Assembly: GCF_027938815.1 (NCBI RefSeq)
Contig: NZ_CP115913.1
Location: 492,001 to 556,000 of the forward strand
Source: Oceanirhabdus sp. W0125-5
GTDB taxonomy: Bacteria; Bacillota; Clostridia; Clostridiales; Clostridiaceae
Direction of reading: 5' to 3'
Length of the DNA: 64,000 nucleotides
Shown: positions 53,035 through 62,569 of the stretch, piece by piece
How positions within the stretch are numbered: the first letter of the stretch is position 1
Layout of the letters: the number at the start of each line of letters is the position of its first letter
Position numbers and translations under genes: made by a program
Notes under the pieces: model-generated
Told to the model about the DNA's origin: nothing
Seen by the model: the letters and a program-made list of their open reading frames with translations, nothing else
Database searches by the model: none

Positions 53035-53817
53035 ATGAAATTTTGTCCGTTATATAGTGGTAGTAGTGGAAATAGTATTTTCTTCGGAGAAGGAGAAGAT
53101 AAAATTCTTATTGATGCAGGTTTGCCTGGGAAAAAAATAGATATTGCTATGAGTGAGATACAGGAAAATACTAGCGATATAAAAGGAATATTTGTTACTC
53201 ATGAACATAGTGATCATATAAAGGGAGTTGGAGTATTATCTAGAAAATATAATATTCCAATTTATGCTAATGAGTTGACATGGAAAGCCATGTATGGCAA
53301 AATAGGAAAGATAAAGGATGAAAATATTAAAATAATAACTAAACCAGTAGCCATAGGTAATATTATTGTTGAACCATTTAAAACATCACATGATGCAGCG
53401 GATTCTTGTGGATATATTATTCATAGTGGTAATAGAAAAACAGGAATAGTTACTGATTTAGGAATATTAACAGAAGATGTTCAGAATAAAATTAAAGATT
53501 GTGAAATAGTTCTTTTAGAATGCAATCACGATGTTGAGATGCTAAAATTTGGTCCTTACCCTTATGTTCTAAAGAGAAGAATATTAAGTGATTTTGGACA
53601 CATATCAAATGAAGCATGTGCAGAAGGAATTTTGAAGATTTTTAATGGTGATAAAAAACATATTTATCTTGGCCATTTAAGTAAAACTAATAATCATCCG
53701 GATTTAGCCTATAAGACAGTTGAGAGTATACTTGAGTCACAAGGAATACGAATAGGTCATGATATAAATCTTATTATGACAAACAGAGATAAAATAAGTA
53801 AAGTAATTAACTTATAG
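53035..53817 (+). CDS. MBL-fold hydrolase, YycJ/WalJ-like
   Basis: 260 residues from ATG 53035 behind AAAGGTGA; an in-frame GTG at 53026 is less well placed. Starts MKFCPLYSGSSGNSIFF, then the metal motif THEHSDHIKGVG, and later DLGILT and ECNHD with GHLSKTNNHP, as in YycJ/WalJ exonuclease-like metallo-beta-lactamase-fold proteins. In bacilli this gene sits in the walRK operon; here it follows murA. Confidence 0.88.
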   Translation: MKFCPLYSGSSGNSIFFGEGEDKILIDAGLPGKKIDIAMSEIQENTSDIKGIFVTHEHSDHIKGVGVLSRKYNIPIYANELTWKAMYGKIGKIKDENIKIITKPVAIGNIIVEPFKTSHDAADSCGYIIHSGNRKTGIVTDLGILTEDVQNKIKDCEIVLLECNHDVEMLKFGPYPYVLKRRILSDFGHISNEACAEGILKIFNGDKKHIYLGHLSKTNNHPDLAYKTVESILESQGIRIGHDINLIMTNRDKISKVINL

Positions 53818-53917
53818 AGAATCTACTGCGAAATTTGATTTATGCATGTTCCAAAATCTCGATAAACTAACGAGTTATGGACTTGTATAAAGCAATTATT
53901 GAGCTAAGATATCTATA
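53813..53917. repeat. MITE-like element, degenerate copy
   Basis: Begins TATAGAGAATCTACTGCGAAAT and ends AGATATCTATA, about 105 bp, with CCAAAATCTCG..CGAGTTATGG in the middle. Same length and ends as the other copies but heavily mutated; its first bases overlap the stop of the YycJ-like gene. Confidence 0.55.
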
Positions 53918-53952
53918 CAATAAATGAAATAAATGTAAAAGGGGATAAAGAA

Positions 53953-54447
53953 ATGAGTATATATAAGCAATGGACAGATACAGTAGTTGATATTGTTAGA
54001 ACACAAGGTGAACAAGAATTCTGGAATCAATATGGAAAAATTGAAATTCAATTCTACAAAAAGTTCTTAAGCGAGCCTAAAGTAATTGAAGGAAAAATTA
54101 GAGATTTAGCTGTAGAATTCGGAATAACAAATGTTTATTTTGTTGGAATTATGGATGGAATCAATGATAGCTTAGAAAATTCAATTGATTTAGAAGAAAT
54201 AACTATTGATAGCGAAGTTAAGCTTGAAGTTAATTTAGAAAAATTATATTTCAACATGTTAGATGCTAAAGCAGATTACTTATATGGATTACCTGAGTGG
54301 GATGAAATTTTCACTGAGGAAAAGAGAAAAGAGATAGCTAAAGAATATAAGAAATCTAAAATTGTAGTTAAAGAAGCTAAAGTTGGTAGAAATGAGCCTT
54401 GTACATGTGGTTCAGGTAAAAAATACAAGAAATGTTGCGGTAAGTAA
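53953..54447 (+). CDS. SEC-C zinc-motif protein, 164 aa
   Basis: Cytosolic, acidic, helical protein ([21 protein letters not shown]...), ending in [21 protein letters not shown], a canonical SEC-C zinc motif (C-x-C-x8-CC) as in SecA and in the map gene of this window. Suggests ribosome or SecB-like contacts. AAAGGGG site. Own terminator. Confidence 0.8.
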   Translation: MSIYKQWTDTVVDIVRTQGEQEFWNQYGKIEIQFYKKFLSEPKVIEGKIRDLAVEFGITNVYFVGIMDGINDSLENSIDLEEITIDSEVKLEVNLEKLYFNMLDAKADYLYGLPEWDEIFTEEKRKEIAKEYKKSKIVVKEAKVGRNEPCTCGSGKKYKKCCGK

Positions 54448-54459
54448 ATATTAAATTAG

Positions 54460-54496
54460 AAGCGTAAATTATTCATGAAGATAATTTACGCTTTTT
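54460..54496 (+). terminator. Terminator after the SEC-C gene
   Basis: AAGCGTAAATTAT / ATAATTTACGCTT stem followed by TTTATTTT. Confidence 0.85.
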
Positions 54497-54701
54497 ATTT
54501 TCATAAATATTCATGTTTTTCACAAAAAAGAAAGGAGAAGCATTTATTACACAAATATAAAGATAGTAATAGATATAAACGATAAATAATATAGATAAAA
54601 AAATACAAGAAAAATATAATTTCATGGTAAATCATGGAGTAACTAGTATATAATAGTGTATATACAGTTGTGTAACAATATATTGATTAGGGGGTTGCTT
54701 T

Positions 54702-56693
54702 ATGAAAAAACGTTTTTCAATAAGAATTAAGTTATTAAGTGCTTTTTTAGCTATGATAGTGGTATCTCTATCAATTGTAGGGGTGAGTTTACTTGGATAT
54801 GACAAAATATATGATAAGATAATCCCCACTTTTGGAATAAACAAAGATATTGAAAAAACAATTAATAATATTGAAAGAATAGAAAGAGATTTCTTTATTC
54901 ATGGTAAATATGAGGAAGAGTTATATTCTGGAGAAAGTATTTTTGTTAAACAATTTAATGAAGAGTATACAAAGCTTGTTGGAGAGTTAGAACAACTTGA
55001 GAAGAACATAATTGAATTAGATGAAGAGTTTGACAAATCACATTTTGAAAGTATAAGAGAAAAATTAAGTGATTATAATAACAGGTTTAACGAGATTGTG
55101 AATTGTATTAAGAATATTGGTATTGAAGATTACGGATATACTGGTGAGATGAGAAAATATGTTCATAATATCGAAGAAATTGTTAATGAAAGCAATGAGG
55201 ATAAAGTAACTATAGAATTATTACAATTAAGACGTACTGAAAAAGATTTCTTATTAAGAAAAAGTGCTAAATATAGAAATAAATTTGATGCTAACATGAT
55301 TAAAATGAAACAAGCAATTGCAAATAGTGAGTTAGAAAATAAGGACAAGTTAAATAAGGAACTAGATGAATATCATAAGGTTTTTATCAAGATTATTAAT
55401 GAGAATATTAAACTTGGAACAGCAACAGATGATGGGTTAATTACAAAGAATGCACAGGTTATTGATGATATATTTGTAGATGCAAATGTTCTTAAGGATA
55501 AAATTGATTCTTTGATAAAAGATACGGAAATGATTATGATAGGAACACTTATTGCAATGGTTATATTTAGTTCAATAATTGCTATAATATTTGCCCTATT
55601 CCTATCTGGTATAATATCGAAGCCAATTAAAAAAGTTAATATACTTTTAAATGATATTGCTGAGGGTGAAGGAGATTTAACTAAAAAATTAACTGTTAAA
55701 TCAAATGATGAGTTGAATGAAATGGCTCATGGATTTAATAAATTTGTGGAAAAAATAAAAGACTTAATTATAAAAGTCAAGGAACAATCTGATAACTTAA
55801 ATAGTTCAGTAACAGAAATTAATTATGCAATTGAGAATGCTAATAGCAATGTACAAGATATTTCAGTTAAAATGGATGTTGTTTCCGATTCTGTTCAGAA
55901 CAATTCAAGTTTAGCGGAAGAGATAAGTGCAAGCATTGAAGAAATTTCTAATGGAGCACATATTGTTTCAAATGAAGCCACTGAAATAGATGGTGATAGC
56001 AAGAGCATGATGACATCAGTTAACTATGGTGTGGAGAAATTAAATGAAGTTCATGATAGTATAAATACAGTTAAAGCATCTTCAGAAGAAATATTTGATA
56101 TAATGAAAGAGTTTAATGAATTATCATCAAGAATACACAATATAACTAACATGATTACAGATATTTCAGATCAGACAAACTTACTTGCACTTAATGCAGC
56201 TATTGAAGCGGCTAGAGCAGGAGAACAGGGACGAGGTTTTGCTGTTGTTGCTGAAGAAATAAGGAAGTTGGCAGAGGAGAGTAAAAACTCTGCAAATAGC
56301 ATAACTGAAATTGTTTCAGAAATAAATGTTAAGAGTGAAGAAGCTTATAAGAAAATTGCAGAAGAACAGGATATAGTTGATATATGTGTTGATAAAGCAA
56401 CTGAAACTAACACAGAATTTAAAAATATTATTGAACTTATTGAAGGTATAGTAAATAAAATTAAAAATATCTCATCATTATCTCAAAATCAATCAAATAT
56501 AATCGAGGAGATTGCTAGAGGAATAAGTGATTTTTCACAATCAACACAAGAAACAGCTGTTTCTTCTGATGAGATAAATAATAGAATTGAAGATCAGGCA
56601 GCAACTTTTGAAGAAATAGGTGCTCAAAGTGAAATGTTAAAATCACTTTCTGATAATCTTAATGAATTGATTGAATTGTTTAAGGTTCAATAA
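54702..56693 (+). CDS. Methyl-accepting chemotaxis receptor
   Basis: 663 residues: N-terminal helix (about 9-30), extracellular helical sensor domain (about 31-278), second helix (about 280-303), HAMP (about 304-357) and the cytoplasmic signalling domain with the conserved tip [20 protein letters not shown]. It senses a small molecule outside the cell and signals to CheA-CheW. The sensor domain is a four-helix-bundle type rather than a Cache/PAS domain. No chemotaxis genes adjoin it. Terminator at 56717-56750. Confidence 0.93.
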   Translation: MKKRFSIRIKLLSAFLAMIVVSLSIVGVSLLGYDKIYDKIIPTFGINKDIEKTINNIERIERDFFIHGKYEEELYSGESIFVKQFNEEYTKLVGELEQLEKNIIELDEEFDKSHFESIREKLSDYNNRFNEIVNCIKNIGIEDYGYTGEMRKYVHNIEEIVNESNEDKVTIELLQLRRTEKDFLLRKSAKYRNKFDANMIKMKQAIANSELENKDKLNKELDEYHKVFIKIINENIKLGTATDDGLITKNAQVIDDIFVDANVLKDKIDSLIKDTEMIMIGTLIAMVIFSSIIAIIFALFLSGIISKPIKKVNILLNDIAEGEGDLTKKLTVKSNDELNEMAHGFNKFVEKIKDLIIKVKEQSDNLNSSVTEINYAIENANSNVQDISVKMDVVSDSVQNNSSLAEEISASIEEISNGAHIVSNEATEIDGDSKSMMTSVNYGVEKLNEVHDSINTVKASSEEIFDIMKEFNELSSRIHNITNMITDISDQTNLLALNAAIEAARAGEQGRGFAVVAEEIRKLAEESKNSANSITEIVSEINVKSEEAYKKIAEEQDIVDICVDKATETNTEFKNIIELIEGIVNKIKNISSLSQNQSNIIEEIARGISDFSQSTQETAVSSDEINNRIEDQAATFEEIGAQSEMLKSLSDNLNELIELFKVQ

Positions 56694-56716
56694 TATATAG
56701 TTTTTGAATATATAAA

Positions 56717-56750
56717 AAAAACATAGCCACTACTTGGCTATGTTTTTTTG
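56717..56750 (+). terminator. Terminator after the chemotaxis receptor
   Basis: AAAACATAGCCA-CTACT-TGGCTATGTTTT stem followed by further T's. Confidence 0.85.
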
Positions 56751-56769
56751 CTATAATATAGATAGAAAC

Positions 56770-56873
56770 TATAGAGATTCCAAGTTAAAGCTAAATTTAT
56801 ACACATTCAAAACTCATAGAAACGCTGCGATTTTGAATATGCATAAATAAAGTTTAACTATGGATTCTCTATA
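56770..56873. repeat. Palindromic MITE-like element, copy 2 (104 bp)
   Basis: Starts TATAGAGATTCCAAGTTAAA and ends TGGATTCTCTATA, in opposite orientation to the copy at 33342; interior ATTCAAAACTCATAG and CTGCGATTTTGAAT arms pair. It lies 19 bp before the sigma-54 activator start. Confidence 0.8.
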
Positions 56874-56892
56874 AGTAGTGGGGTGAACAAAA

Positions 56893-58911
56893 GTGAAAAG
56901 TATTGCTGTAGTAACAGATGGCAAAAATAAACTTGATACATTTTTGAAAAACAATCTATATGAAATCTTTCAAGGATATGCTGAGATTAATCTATATCAT
57001 TTTAATAAGTTAAAAGAAGGAGATAAATTAAAAGAAAATGTAGTACTTGTTATGATAAAGGACAGAGTACTGAAGGCTAAAGATTTCGTTGATGATAGCA
57101 AGAGAATAATAGTAATTGATAGAACAATAAAGGCAAAAGAAGTGTATAAGGTCTTTGCAATACCGGATAATATGGATGTTCTTGTTGCTAATGATAATTA
57201 TGAAACAACACTGCAGACTGTATCACTTCTTTATGAAATAGGAATTAATCATTTAAATCTTATTCCATACGATTTCAAAAGTAATTATGAAAATATTAAA
57301 ATTGCAATAACTCCTGGTGAGAGTAACTTTGTTCCTGAGCATGTTGATAAAATAATTGATTTAGGAAATAGAATTATTGATATATCTACATTTTATAAAA
57401 TTGTATCTCTTCTTGAAATAAAAGATAAGGATATTATAGATAGAATCCTTAAGTATTCTGATGATCTTATAAATATACATTCTGGTATTGATGAAAAGCT
57501 TAAGGAGTTAGTTATTAGAAATGAGCATATGGACACCCTGATAAACTTATCAAAAGATGGAATATTACTTAGTTCTTTAGAGGGGAAGATTACAACATAT
57601 AATAAGAAATTCTTAGAAATTTTGGATCTTAGCAATAGCCAAGTTAAAGATGCAAATATTAAAGATATTTTTGAAAATAAACTATCATTTTTAGTTGATA
57701 AAGAGAATGTGGTTGATGAGGTTGTAAACATTAAGTCAAAATATCTCAATATAAATAAGAAAACTTTAAATTATTTAGGTAAAAAAAACGGAGCATATAT
57801 TAATATACAAGAAATAACTTACATTAGGCAATTAGAGCAGAATCTAAGTAAGAAATTAAGAGAAAAAGGACAGATAGCAAGATATGAATTGAAGGATATA
57901 ATAACATCTTCGGAAAGAATGATAAAGTGTAAAGCTTTTTCAAAGAAGATTGCAAAAACAGAATTAACAGTTCTAATAACAGGTGAAAGTGGAACTGGTA
58001 AGGAATTATTAGCTCAATCAATTCATAATGCATCAGATAGAAATAAACAGCCATTTATCGCAATAAATTGTGCTGCAATGCCTGATAATTTGCTTGAGAG
58101 TGAGCTTTTTGGATATGAAAGTGGTGCTTTTACGGGGGCTAATAAAGAAGGAAAACGAGGATTATTTGAACAGGCTAATAATGGAACAATATTTCTTGAT
58201 GAAATAGGAGACATGCCTCTTCATCTTCAAACTAAGATTCTAAGAGTGTTACAAGAAAGACAAGTTATGAGAATTGGTGGAGAGAGTGTTATAGATATAG
58301 ATGTAAGAGTTGTGGCAGCTACAAATAAATGTCTTCGTGAATTAATAGCAGAAGGAAGATTTAGAGATGATTTATATTATAGGCTTAACGTTCTTCCTAT
58401 AAGGATACCTTCTCTTAGAGAAAGAAAAGAAGATATAATTTTATTACTAAAGCATTTTATGAAGCGAGAACTTGAAATTAGACCTAGCGTAACACAAGTT
58501 TTAGAGAATTATAATTGGAATGGTAACATAAGAGAGTTAAAAAATGTTGCTGCATATATAGATACTCTCTGTGAGGGGGATAATGTTACTATAAATGATC
58601 TTCCAGAATATATTAGTGTTAATTGCAATAATAATTACAAAGTTGAGATTGAAGCGTTAAATAATAAGAAGTGTTATGAGAATGCTATAAATGTACTTAA
58701 AATATTAAATGATAATATAAAGAGTGGAAAAGGTATGGGAAGAAATAGTTTGATAAGTATTCTTACTCAAAAGAATATATATTGTTCAGAGGGGGAAATG
58801 AAAAAGGTGTTAACTCTTTTGGATAATCTAGAGTTAATAAGTTCTTCTGTAGGAAGGGGAGGAAGTAAAATATCTGAGAGAGGAATAGCATTCTTGGAGT
58901 ATATTCAATAA
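56893..58911 (+). CDS. Sigma-54-dependent transcriptional activator
   Basis: 672 residues. N-terminal sensory region (1-200; receiver-like [12 protein letters not shown], then [19 protein letters not shown]), a PAS-like domain (about 210-310, [23 protein letters not shown]), AAA+ domain with Walker A GESGTGKE, the sigma-54 contact GAFTGA, Walker B FLDEIGDM and R-finger. The C-terminus is not the usual Fis-type HTH: residues about 600-672 look like a winged helix ([25 protein letters not shown]). Directly upstream of the sigma-54 promoter at 59286 that drives two genes, its probable target. Confidence 0.9.
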   Translation: MKSIAVVTDGKNKLDTFLKNNLYEIFQGYAEINLYHFNKLKEGDKLKENVVLVMIKDRVLKAKDFVDDSKRIIVIDRTIKAKEVYKVFAIPDNMDVLVANDNYETTLQTVSLLYEIGINHLNLIPYDFKSNYENIKIAITPGESNFVPEHVDKIIDLGNRIIDISTFYKIVSLLEIKDKDIIDRILKYSDDLINIHSGIDEKLKELVIRNEHMDTLINLSKDGILLSSLEGKITTYNKKFLEILDLSNSQVKDANIKDIFENKLSFLVDKENVVDEVVNIKSKYLNINKKTLNYLGKKNGAYINIQEITYIRQLEQNLSKKLREKGQIARYELKDIITSSERMIKCKAFSKKIAKTELTVLITGESGTGKELLAQSIHNASDRNKQPFIAINCAAMPDNLLESELFGYESGAFTGANKEGKRGLFEQANNGTIFLDEIGDMPLHLQTKILRVLQERQVMRIGGESVIDIDVRVVAATNKCLRELIAEGRFRDDLYYRLNVLPIRIPSLRERKEDIILLLKHFMKRELEIRPSVTQVLENYNWNGNIRELKNVAAYIDTLCEGDNVTINDLPEYISVNCNNNYKVEIEALNNKKCYENAINVLKILNDNIKSGKGMGRNSLISILTQKNIYCSEGEMKKVLTLLDNLELISSSVGRGGSKISERGIAFLEYIQ

Positions 58912-58936
58912 GGGGTATTAAATTATAATTTGAAGT

Positions 58937-58980
58937 AAATAGGAAAATAAATAGGAAAACTAAAATCCTATTTATCCTAT
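58937..58980 (+). terminator. Terminator-like hairpin after the activator
   Basis: ATAGGAAAATAAATAGGA pairs with TCCTATTTATCCTAT around an AAAC-type loop; T-run weak. Confidence 0.55.
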
Positions 58981-59285
58981 AAAATAGAGGAATGGGAAAA
59001 AATATCAACACCAAATATAGATTATTTAATAAATTTTATATAAAGTAAAGCTTAAGATAGCATATGAATAAAATATAATATTAAAAGTAAAGCTATAATT
59101 ACAATTGATAATATATTAACAAAAATAAATAGAAATTTGTAGAAAAAAGCGCTGTGTAATGCGCTTTTTTACTGTTTATTTTAAATAATATAATAACTCA
59201 TATAGACGTAATTATTTTTTTATAAATTAATAAAGTATTAATTAAATTCTAAAAGTTTTAATAAAAAATGAATTTTCTTAACAAG
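58981..59285. other. AT-rich stretch between activator and sigma-54 promoter
   Basis: Contains the terminator-like hairpin at 59142-59171 and the likely upstream activator binding region. No open frame with a ribosome site. No clear symmetric enhancer site could be read. Confidence 0.45.
59142..59171 (+). terminator. Intrinsic terminator AAAAAGCGC / GCGCTTTTTT
   Basis: Short GC stem with an 8-nt loop and a T6 tail; no gene lies just before it, so it could end a short transcript or be a second stop for the activator mRNA. Confidence 0.65.
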
Positions 59286-59302
59286 TTGGCATAGATATTG
59301 CT
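59286..59302 (+). promoter_or_regulatory. Sigma-54 promoter
   Basis: TTGGCATAGATATTGCT: the GG (59288-59289) and GC (59300-59301) are exactly 10 bp apart, as required for -24/-12 sigma-54 promoters. Expected start near 59313; the ATG of the next gene is at 59349. Confidence 0.85.
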
Positions 59303-59348
59303 TTATTATATTTGTGTTAATGAAGATTGATAGTAGGAGGCAACCTAA

Positions 59349-60086
59349 ATGGTTAAAGACAAAATCGTAGTCGGTATTTCAGGAAGTTATATGATCGATG
59401 AAGGAGGAATGTTTCCAGGATACAAGAGAGCATATGTAAATGATGATTATGTGCAATCCGTAGTTATGGCTGGTGGTATTCCATATATTATTCCTGTTGT
59501 ACATGACGAAGATGTTATTAGAGAGCAGTTAAAAAATGTTGATGCTTTAATTCTTTCAGGAGGACATGATGTTAATCCTCTTGAGTGGGGAGAAGAACCT
59601 TCAAATAAATTAGGTGGAATTCTTCCGATAAGAGACAAGTTTGATATTACATTAATGAAAATTGCTAATGAAATGAAAATGCCTGTTTTAGGTATTTGCA
59701 GAGGAGAGCATATTATTGCAGTTGCAAATGGAGGAAGCTTATATCAAGATTTATCATTCATTGATGGATGTTACATCAAACATAATCAAGCACACCTTTC
59801 AAATGTGGCAACTCATACAGTAGAAGTAGATGATGATAGTAAGTTGTGTGAAATGTTAGGTAAAACTGTAATGACTAATAGTTTCCACCATCTTGGAGTT
59901 AAGGATGTACCACAAGGATATAAAGTGGTTGCAAGAGCTAAAGATGGCGTAGTGGAAGCAATTGAAAAACAAGGTGAACATTTTGTTTTGGGAGTTCAAT
60001 GGCATCCTGAGATGATGACAAGGGACTATCCTGAAATGTTAAATATCTTCAATAGATTAATTGAAGAAGCAAGAAAAACAAAATAG
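59349..60086 (+). CDS. Gamma-glutamyl hydrolase (peptidase C26, PuuD-like)
   Basis: 245 residues, class I glutamine-amidotransferase fold. Catalytic Cys in LGICRGEH, with His and Glu in GVQWHPE; substrate-side SGGHDVNPLEWGEE as in gamma-glutamyl-GABA hydrolases. Frees an amine or amino acid from a gamma-glutamyl conjugate. Directly under a sigma-54 promoter and followed 20 bp later by an amino-acid permease, so uptake and cleavage of a gamma-glutamyl compound or polyamine-derived metabolite is likely. AGGAGG site. Confidence 0.88.
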   Translation: MVKDKIVVGISGSYMIDEGGMFPGYKRAYVNDDYVQSVVMAGGIPYIIPVVHDEDVIREQLKNVDALILSGGHDVNPLEWGEEPSNKLGGILPIRDKFDITLMKIANEMKMPVLGICRGEHIIAVANGGSLYQDLSFIDGCYIKHNQAHLSNVATHTVEVDDDSKLCEMLGKTVMTNSFHHLGVKDVPQGYKVVARAKDGVVEAIEKQGEHFVLGVQWHPEMMTRDYPEMLNIFNRLIEEARKTK

Positions 60087-60106
60087 TTTTAGGGAGGAAG
60101 ATTTAT

Positions 60107-61420
60107 ATGGGGAACAAAAGTAAATTAGGTTTATTTAGTATTGTTCTATTAGGTATCAACTCAATCATTGGATCTGGTATCTTCGGATTACCAGGAAAAG
60201 CGTACAAGCTTATGGGACCAGCAAGTATGTTAGTTATTATTTTCTGTATGTTATTATCGGTTTCTATAGCGCTTTGTTTCGCAGAAGCTGGAAGTTGGTT
60301 TAAAGTTAACGGTGGGCCTTATATTTATGCAAAAGAAGCTTTCGGTGACTTTATTGGGTTTGAAGTTGGGTTTATGAAGTGGGCAATTAGTATTATTGCA
60401 TGGTCTGCTATGGCAAACTTCTTTGCTAGTACACTTGCAAAAGTATTCCCAGCAGTTGGACATAACCCAGGAAGACTTATTGTAACAGCAGCGATGCTTA
60501 TTGGATTAGCAATAATGAACCTTATGGGTATTAAAGCATCAAAGGTTGTTAACAATGTTGTTACAATCGGTAAATTAGTTCCATTATTATTATTTGTTAT
60601 GATTGGTATTTTCTTTATTAAAGGTGGTAACTTTACACCATTTACAATAATTCCAGAAGGACAAACTTATACAGAGGCATTCTTCGCAGCATCATTAATA
60701 ATATTCTATGCATACACAGGATTTGAATCTTTAGCAGTTGCAGCTGAGGAAATGGAAAATCCAGAAAAGAATATTCCAAAAGCACTTGTTTTAGTTATGT
60801 TATTTGTTTCAGTTATTTATGTTTTAGTTATGGCTATCTCTACAGGAGTTTTAGGTGGAGCTTTAGCTGGTTCAGATGCACCAGTTGCTGATGCAGCAGG
60901 AGTTATGTTTGGTGGATTTGGTAAAGCATTTATATTAGCTGGTACGATTGTATCAGTTGGTGGTATCAACATGGCTGCTTCATTCCATACTCCAAGATCA
61001 GGAGTTGCTTTAGCAGAGCAAGGATTACTTCCTGCGTTTGTTGCTAAGAAGAACAAGCATGGAGCACCAGCAGTTGCTATAATAGTTTCAGTTGTATTAT
61101 CATTAATATTAGCTGTAACAGGATCATTCTCATTCTTATTACAGATTAGTGTTATTTCAAGATTCCTTCAGTATATTCCTACTTGTATTGCAGTACTAGT
61201 ATTTAGAAAGAAATACGCTGATAGAGAATCATCATTCAGAATTCCATTTGGACCAGTTGTACCAGTACTAGCTACAGTAGTATCTTTCTGGTTACTTTAC
61301 AATGCAGCAATCGCAGATCCTAAGAAAATATTAATAGGATTTGGTGGATTAGTAATTGGTATTCCAATGTACTTCATTATGAAGGCTATCAATGGAAAAG
61401 CAATGGATATTGAGGCTTAA
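60107..61420 (+). CDS. APC-family amino-acid permease
   Basis: 437 residues with twelve membrane helices. Starts with KSKLGLFSIVLLGINSIIGSGIFGLPGKAY, the unwound helix-1 motif GSGIFG of the APC superfamily; helix 6 has FYAYTGFESLAVAAEEM. Takes up an amino acid or amine. Co-transcribed with the gamma-glutamyl hydrolase under sigma-54 control. The substrate cannot be named. Confidence 0.9.
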   Translation: MGNKSKLGLFSIVLLGINSIIGSGIFGLPGKAYKLMGPASMLVIIFCMLLSVSIALCFAEAGSWFKVNGGPYIYAKEAFGDFIGFEVGFMKWAISIIAWSAMANFFASTLAKVFPAVGHNPGRLIVTAAMLIGLAIMNLMGIKASKVVNNVVTIGKLVPLLLFVMIGIFFIKGGNFTPFTIIPEGQTYTEAFFAASLIIFYAYTGFESLAVAAEEMENPEKNIPKALVLVMLFVSVIYVLVMAISTGVLGGALAGSDAPVADAAGVMFGGFGKAFILAGTIVSVGGINMAASFHTPRSGVALAEQGLLPAFVAKKNKHGAPAVAIIVSVVLSLILAVTGSFSFLLQISVISRFLQYIPTCIAVLVFRKKYADRESSFRIPFGPVVPVLATVVSFWLLYNAAIADPKKILIGFGGLVIGIPMYFIMKAINGKAMDIEA

Positions 61421-61447
61421 TGTTTGACAATTTTATATAAATAAAAA

Positions 61448-61484
61448 AGAGGCTTGGTTTTAAAGTAAACCGAGTCTCTTTTTA
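61448..61484. terminator. Convergent terminator, permease / nuclease
   Basis: AAGAGGCTTGGTTT / AAACCGAGTCTCTT stem followed by TTTTA on the plus strand. Confidence 0.8.
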
Positions 61485-61486
61485 TG

Positions 61487-62008
61487 TTATATAAGTTGTT
61501 TTCGCTTTTTAGAATCAAAAGATGATATTATATTTATTGTTTCATTTAAATCAATAAGCTTTAATCCAACTGATTTACTATATTCAATACAGCCTTTAGA
61601 GTAGGCTGATGTAGTTATAATAATACCATTCTTAGCAGGAATCTTATCTCCAACTAAGGCACCAACTAATTTTTGAGCAATTGGTCTGCTCACTTGAGTA
61701 TTAGTGTAGCATTTGCATTCTACATAATATACCTTATTCAGTTTTCTCAACACAATATCTTTTCCTCCATCGTTACTTTCTTTTGTAATTAAAACCTTAT
61801 ATCCCATAAGAGCAAAAAGGTTAGAGCAAAAGATCTCATATTGTCTTGGAGTCATTGATTTAAGCTTATTTTTGATTTTTAAGCTTTCTTTATGTGAAAG
61901 TGAATCATTTTTTCTTTTAAAAATAACAGATGTTAATTTTCTAAATAAGGTGCATGTAATCAATATTATACCTATTCCTGTTAGTGTAAGTACTGGTGTT
62001 GTATTCAT
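61487..62008 (-). CDS. Membrane-anchored Mrr-like restriction endonuclease fold
   Basis: 173 residues from the ATG at 62008 behind AAAGGGG; a longer frame has no site. One N-terminal helix (VLTLTGIGIILITCTLF), then a basic region and the Mrr_cat/PD-(D/E)xK core: MTPRQYEIFCSNLFALMGYKV, SNDGGKDIVL, VYYVECKCY, i.e. D..(x)n..E-x-K. Likely cleaves modified or foreign DNA near the membrane, or a housekeeping nuclease of unknown role. Confidence 0.8.
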   Translation of the reverse strand: MNTTPVLTLTGIGIILITCTLFRKLTSVIFKRKNDSLSHKESLKIKNKLKSMTPRQYEIFCSNLFALMGYKVLITKESNDGGKDIVLRKLNKVYYVECKCYTNTQVSRPIAQKLVGALVGDKIPAKNGIIITTSAYSKGCIEYSKSVGLKLIDLNETINIISSFDSKKRKQLI

Positions 62009-62236
62009 GTTTATGCAAAAACCCCTTTCTATCATAGAGGTATATGATATATGTACTATAACAATATAGTATACTAATATGCTTTTGTAATAAATAGAGT
62101 GCAATACATATTTTTAAAAAGTTAATATTATTGTATTTTAATGGAACAAGTTTTGTAATATTTTAAAGTACCATATATATATAGTTATATTGTTAGAGAA
62201 TAGAAAGTATGATAATATTAAATTAATTAAATATGT

Positions 62237-62336
62237 AGGACTAGGGGTGCCAAATAAGGTTGGCTGAGAGAAATACCTTTTGAAGTGTTTCAACCCTTGA
62301 ACCTGATCTAGTTAATTCTAGCGTAGGGAAGTCGAT
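62237..62336 (+). promoter_or_regulatory. TPP (thi-box) riboswitch
   Basis: GGGGTGCC, then GGCTGAGA, then ACCCTTGAACCTGATCTAG and GCGTAGGGAA: all conserved parts of the thiamine-pyrophosphate aptamer. Followed by a terminator at 62351-62392 and then by a MITE-like repeat and thiE. Confidence 0.94.
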
Positions 62337-62350
62337 GGCTGAAAGTTATT

Positions 62351-62392
62351 AGCGTAAATTTCCTATTGGAGATTTACGCTTTTTATTTTTCC
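62351..62392 (+). terminator. Terminator of the TPP riboswitch
   Basis: AGCGTAAATTTCC / GGAGATTTACGCT stem with a TATT loop, then a T-rich tail. Confidence 0.85.
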
Positions 62393-62397
62393 TATGC

Positions 62398-62502
62398 TAT
62401 AGAGAATCCATAGTGAAACTTAATTTATTCGTATCTTAAAATCTCAGTGTTTCAATGAGTTTTGAGTATGTATAAATTTAGTTTTCACTTGGAATCTCTA
62501 TA
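62398..62502. repeat. Palindromic MITE-like element, copy 3 (105 bp)
   Basis: TATAGAGAATCCATAGTGAAAC at the left and TTTCACTTGGAATCTCTATA at the right, with CTCAGTG/TGAG interior arms. It lies between the riboswitch terminator and thiE. Confidence 0.8.
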
Positions 62503-62569
62503 AGTTCAAGTTTTGTGAGTTAATATTAAAAGGTTTACATTACAAAAATATTGTAGGGAGAAGATGAAA

